From contig JAAAVE010000568.1 of the NCBI GenBank assembly GCA_015679605.1, forward strand, positions 1-13,600: a stretch of DNA of 13,600 bases, written 5' to 3'. This document shows, piece after piece, positions 12,397-13,600 of the stretch. The stretch comes from Podila epigama (Eukaryota; Mortierellomycota; Mortierellomycetes; Mortierellales; Mortierellaceae). The notes beneath the pieces were generated by a model. It searched no databases, was not told the DNA's origin, and saw only the letters and a list, made by a program, of their open reading frames with translations. The first letter of the stretch is position 1, and every line of letters starts with the position of its first letter. The translations under genes and the position numbers were made by a program.

Positions 12397-13572
12397 ATGA
12401 CCTCTACACCACTGGACGCTGTCTTTTCCATTCCAGAACTAGCGGACCATATTGCACGCTACCTGAGACCTGTTCAGCTCTCCCGGCTTCGTCTCGTCTC
12501 CAAAACACTTTACGCTGCATATCAGCCGCAGGTTTCGATCCCTTTGCAAAAAGACTTGTTGACAGTCTCCTCGTCCGCTGCTGTTGATCCAGCGCACACT
12601 GTTCTTTGCCCGTTTGGAGTTCCTGCCTACAGAATCAACAAATTATCATTGCGCATCGATGATAAGACCACTGCACAATCACTTTCTCAAGTCCTCGCCA
12701 TTCGCCCACAGCCTCCAGCTCTACAGGTCGACCATGATGGCGTCAACCTCCGTATATACGAGAGTATCTTTGCGTCGACCAAAGACCTCGTCTCGCTCAC
12801 TGTCATTTTCCGGCAGAGGGTTGTCATCGACCGATATCTCCATTATATTATTGAGGCCAATCTTGAACGGCTGCAAACATTGAAGATTGAATGCAAGGAA
12901 TCAGGGCCACCGACGCACGTGGACTGGAAACTCTTTCGGTCACTTTTGGAAATGACACAGCGTTCGCTCACTGCGTTGGAATTGGGTGGATTGTTGCTAT
13001 GCCCCAAAACACAGGGTGTTTACCGAGAATTGATTGAAGACCAGGAGGCTGATAGCTGGACGACAGGATCAGCTTCGCTAACATTTCCAAAGCTTCAGTC
13101 CCTGACGCTAAAGAATGGCGAGATATCGAATGCTCGGATCAAGGTCTTTAGTCAGCTCTTTCCAAAGCTGTCGACCCTAGTTCTCAATGGATGTTCGGGT
13201 GATTGGTTGCCAGCTCTAATGGAAGACCCATTACCGGACGCTGTCCAGGAGCAGCTAGACAAGCAGCTTTTGGATCACGCACTCTTCCCAGAGCTCAGGT
13301 CGCTCAAAATCTGGCTCGTCTTTCAAAGCGGCAAGAAGCGATTGCTGGACCTGGCTCTAGGCCGAAAACATCTCCACACCATCGGTACCGATATTTTGCC
13401 ACAGTCCAGGGAAGGCATCAAACAACTGGCAGAGCATTGTTCAAAGACTGGTCATCGATTCAGAGCGTTAACCATGCAGACTTATCTCACAGGAGGGACC
13501 CCTGTTGAGGATTTGGAGGCATTTTATAGTGCCGAGTGCTTCAAGCATCTTGAATATGTGTACATGCAAACG
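12397..13572 (+). CDS. F-box / leucine-rich repeat protein, first exon (3' part beyond window)
   Basis: An open frame of 392 codons starts at ATG 12397 (A at -3) after a C/T-rich leader and continues without a stop to a GTAAGT donor at 13573, so at least one more exon is missing. Residues about 10-48 form an F-box: IPELADHIARYL, then LSRLRLVSKTLYAAY, which matches the Skp1-binding pattern. From about 160 onward, irregular leucine-rich units appear (LQTLKIEC, LTALELGG, LQSLTLKNGEI, LSTLVLNGC, LRSLKIWL). Such proteins usually act as substrate receptors in SCF ubiquitin ligases; the target is unknown. Large families of this architecture are common in Mucoromycota fungi, so a paralogue-rich family is plausible. 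Confidence 0.87.
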
Positions 13573-13600
13573 GTAAGTTTTTTTTTTTTTTTTTTTTTTT
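13573..13600 (+). other. 5' end of F-box gene intron 1, T homopolymer
   Basis: A perfect GTAAGT donor follows codon ACG in phase 0. From 13578 to the window end every base is T (at least 23), so the intron opens directly into a homopolymer. The acceptor is not in the window. Confidence 0.8.

Overview
The window is nuclear DNA from a fungus. The evidence is a five-domain AROM polypeptide (an arrangement typical of fungi), GT-AG introns of roughly 100 to 215 bases, AATAAA-type 3' signals, pyrimidine-rich leaders and a start-proximal F-box followed by leucine-rich repeats. The intron-poor genes and the F-box/LRR gene would suit an early-diverging lineage such as Mucoromycota (Mortierella-like), but that placement is inference and was not tested. 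There is no sign of bacterial, phage, CRISPR or transposon genes.

Layout from left to right: (1) 1-54, minus, a tRNA-Trp(CCA) cut by the window edge. (2) 275-5330, minus, ARO1/AROM in two exons split by a 214-nt intron, 1613 residues, carrying five consecutive shikimate-pathway activities. (3) 5331-6030, a 700-bp divergent promoter shared with the next gene, with a perfect TGACTCA (Gcn4/CPC1-type) site and several microsatellites. (4) 6031-6540, plus, a 169-residue SDHAF2/Sdh5-like mitochondrial assembly factor for succinate dehydrogenase. (5) 6541-7261, a convergent 3' region with poly(A) signals and two hairpin-forming stretches. (6) 7262-10691, minus, an ABCG24/28-like ABC half-transporter, reconstructed here as five exons and about 995 residues, with a cysteine-rich N-terminal ectodomain, one membrane span, an ATPase domain and a C-terminal membrane domain. 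(7) 10692-12396, a 1.7-kb divergent intergenic region with a TATA-box candidate, degenerate repeats and one GC-rich structured stretch. (8) 12397 to the right edge, plus, the first exon of an F-box/LRR-like protein. It stays open to 13572, where a GTAAGT donor runs into a T homopolymer that reaches the end of the window.

Functionally these are mostly housekeeping genes. ARO1 makes the precursors of aromatic amino acids, folate and quinones. SDHAF2 promotes FAD insertion into SdhA in mitochondria. The transporter and F-box protein have no inferable substrate or target. I found no convincing novel multi-gene system. The most useful observations are the reconstructed exon structures, the putative general-amino-acid-control site between ARO1 and SDHAF2, the cut tRNA, the homopolymers beside splice donors, and two unexplained structured intergenic segments.
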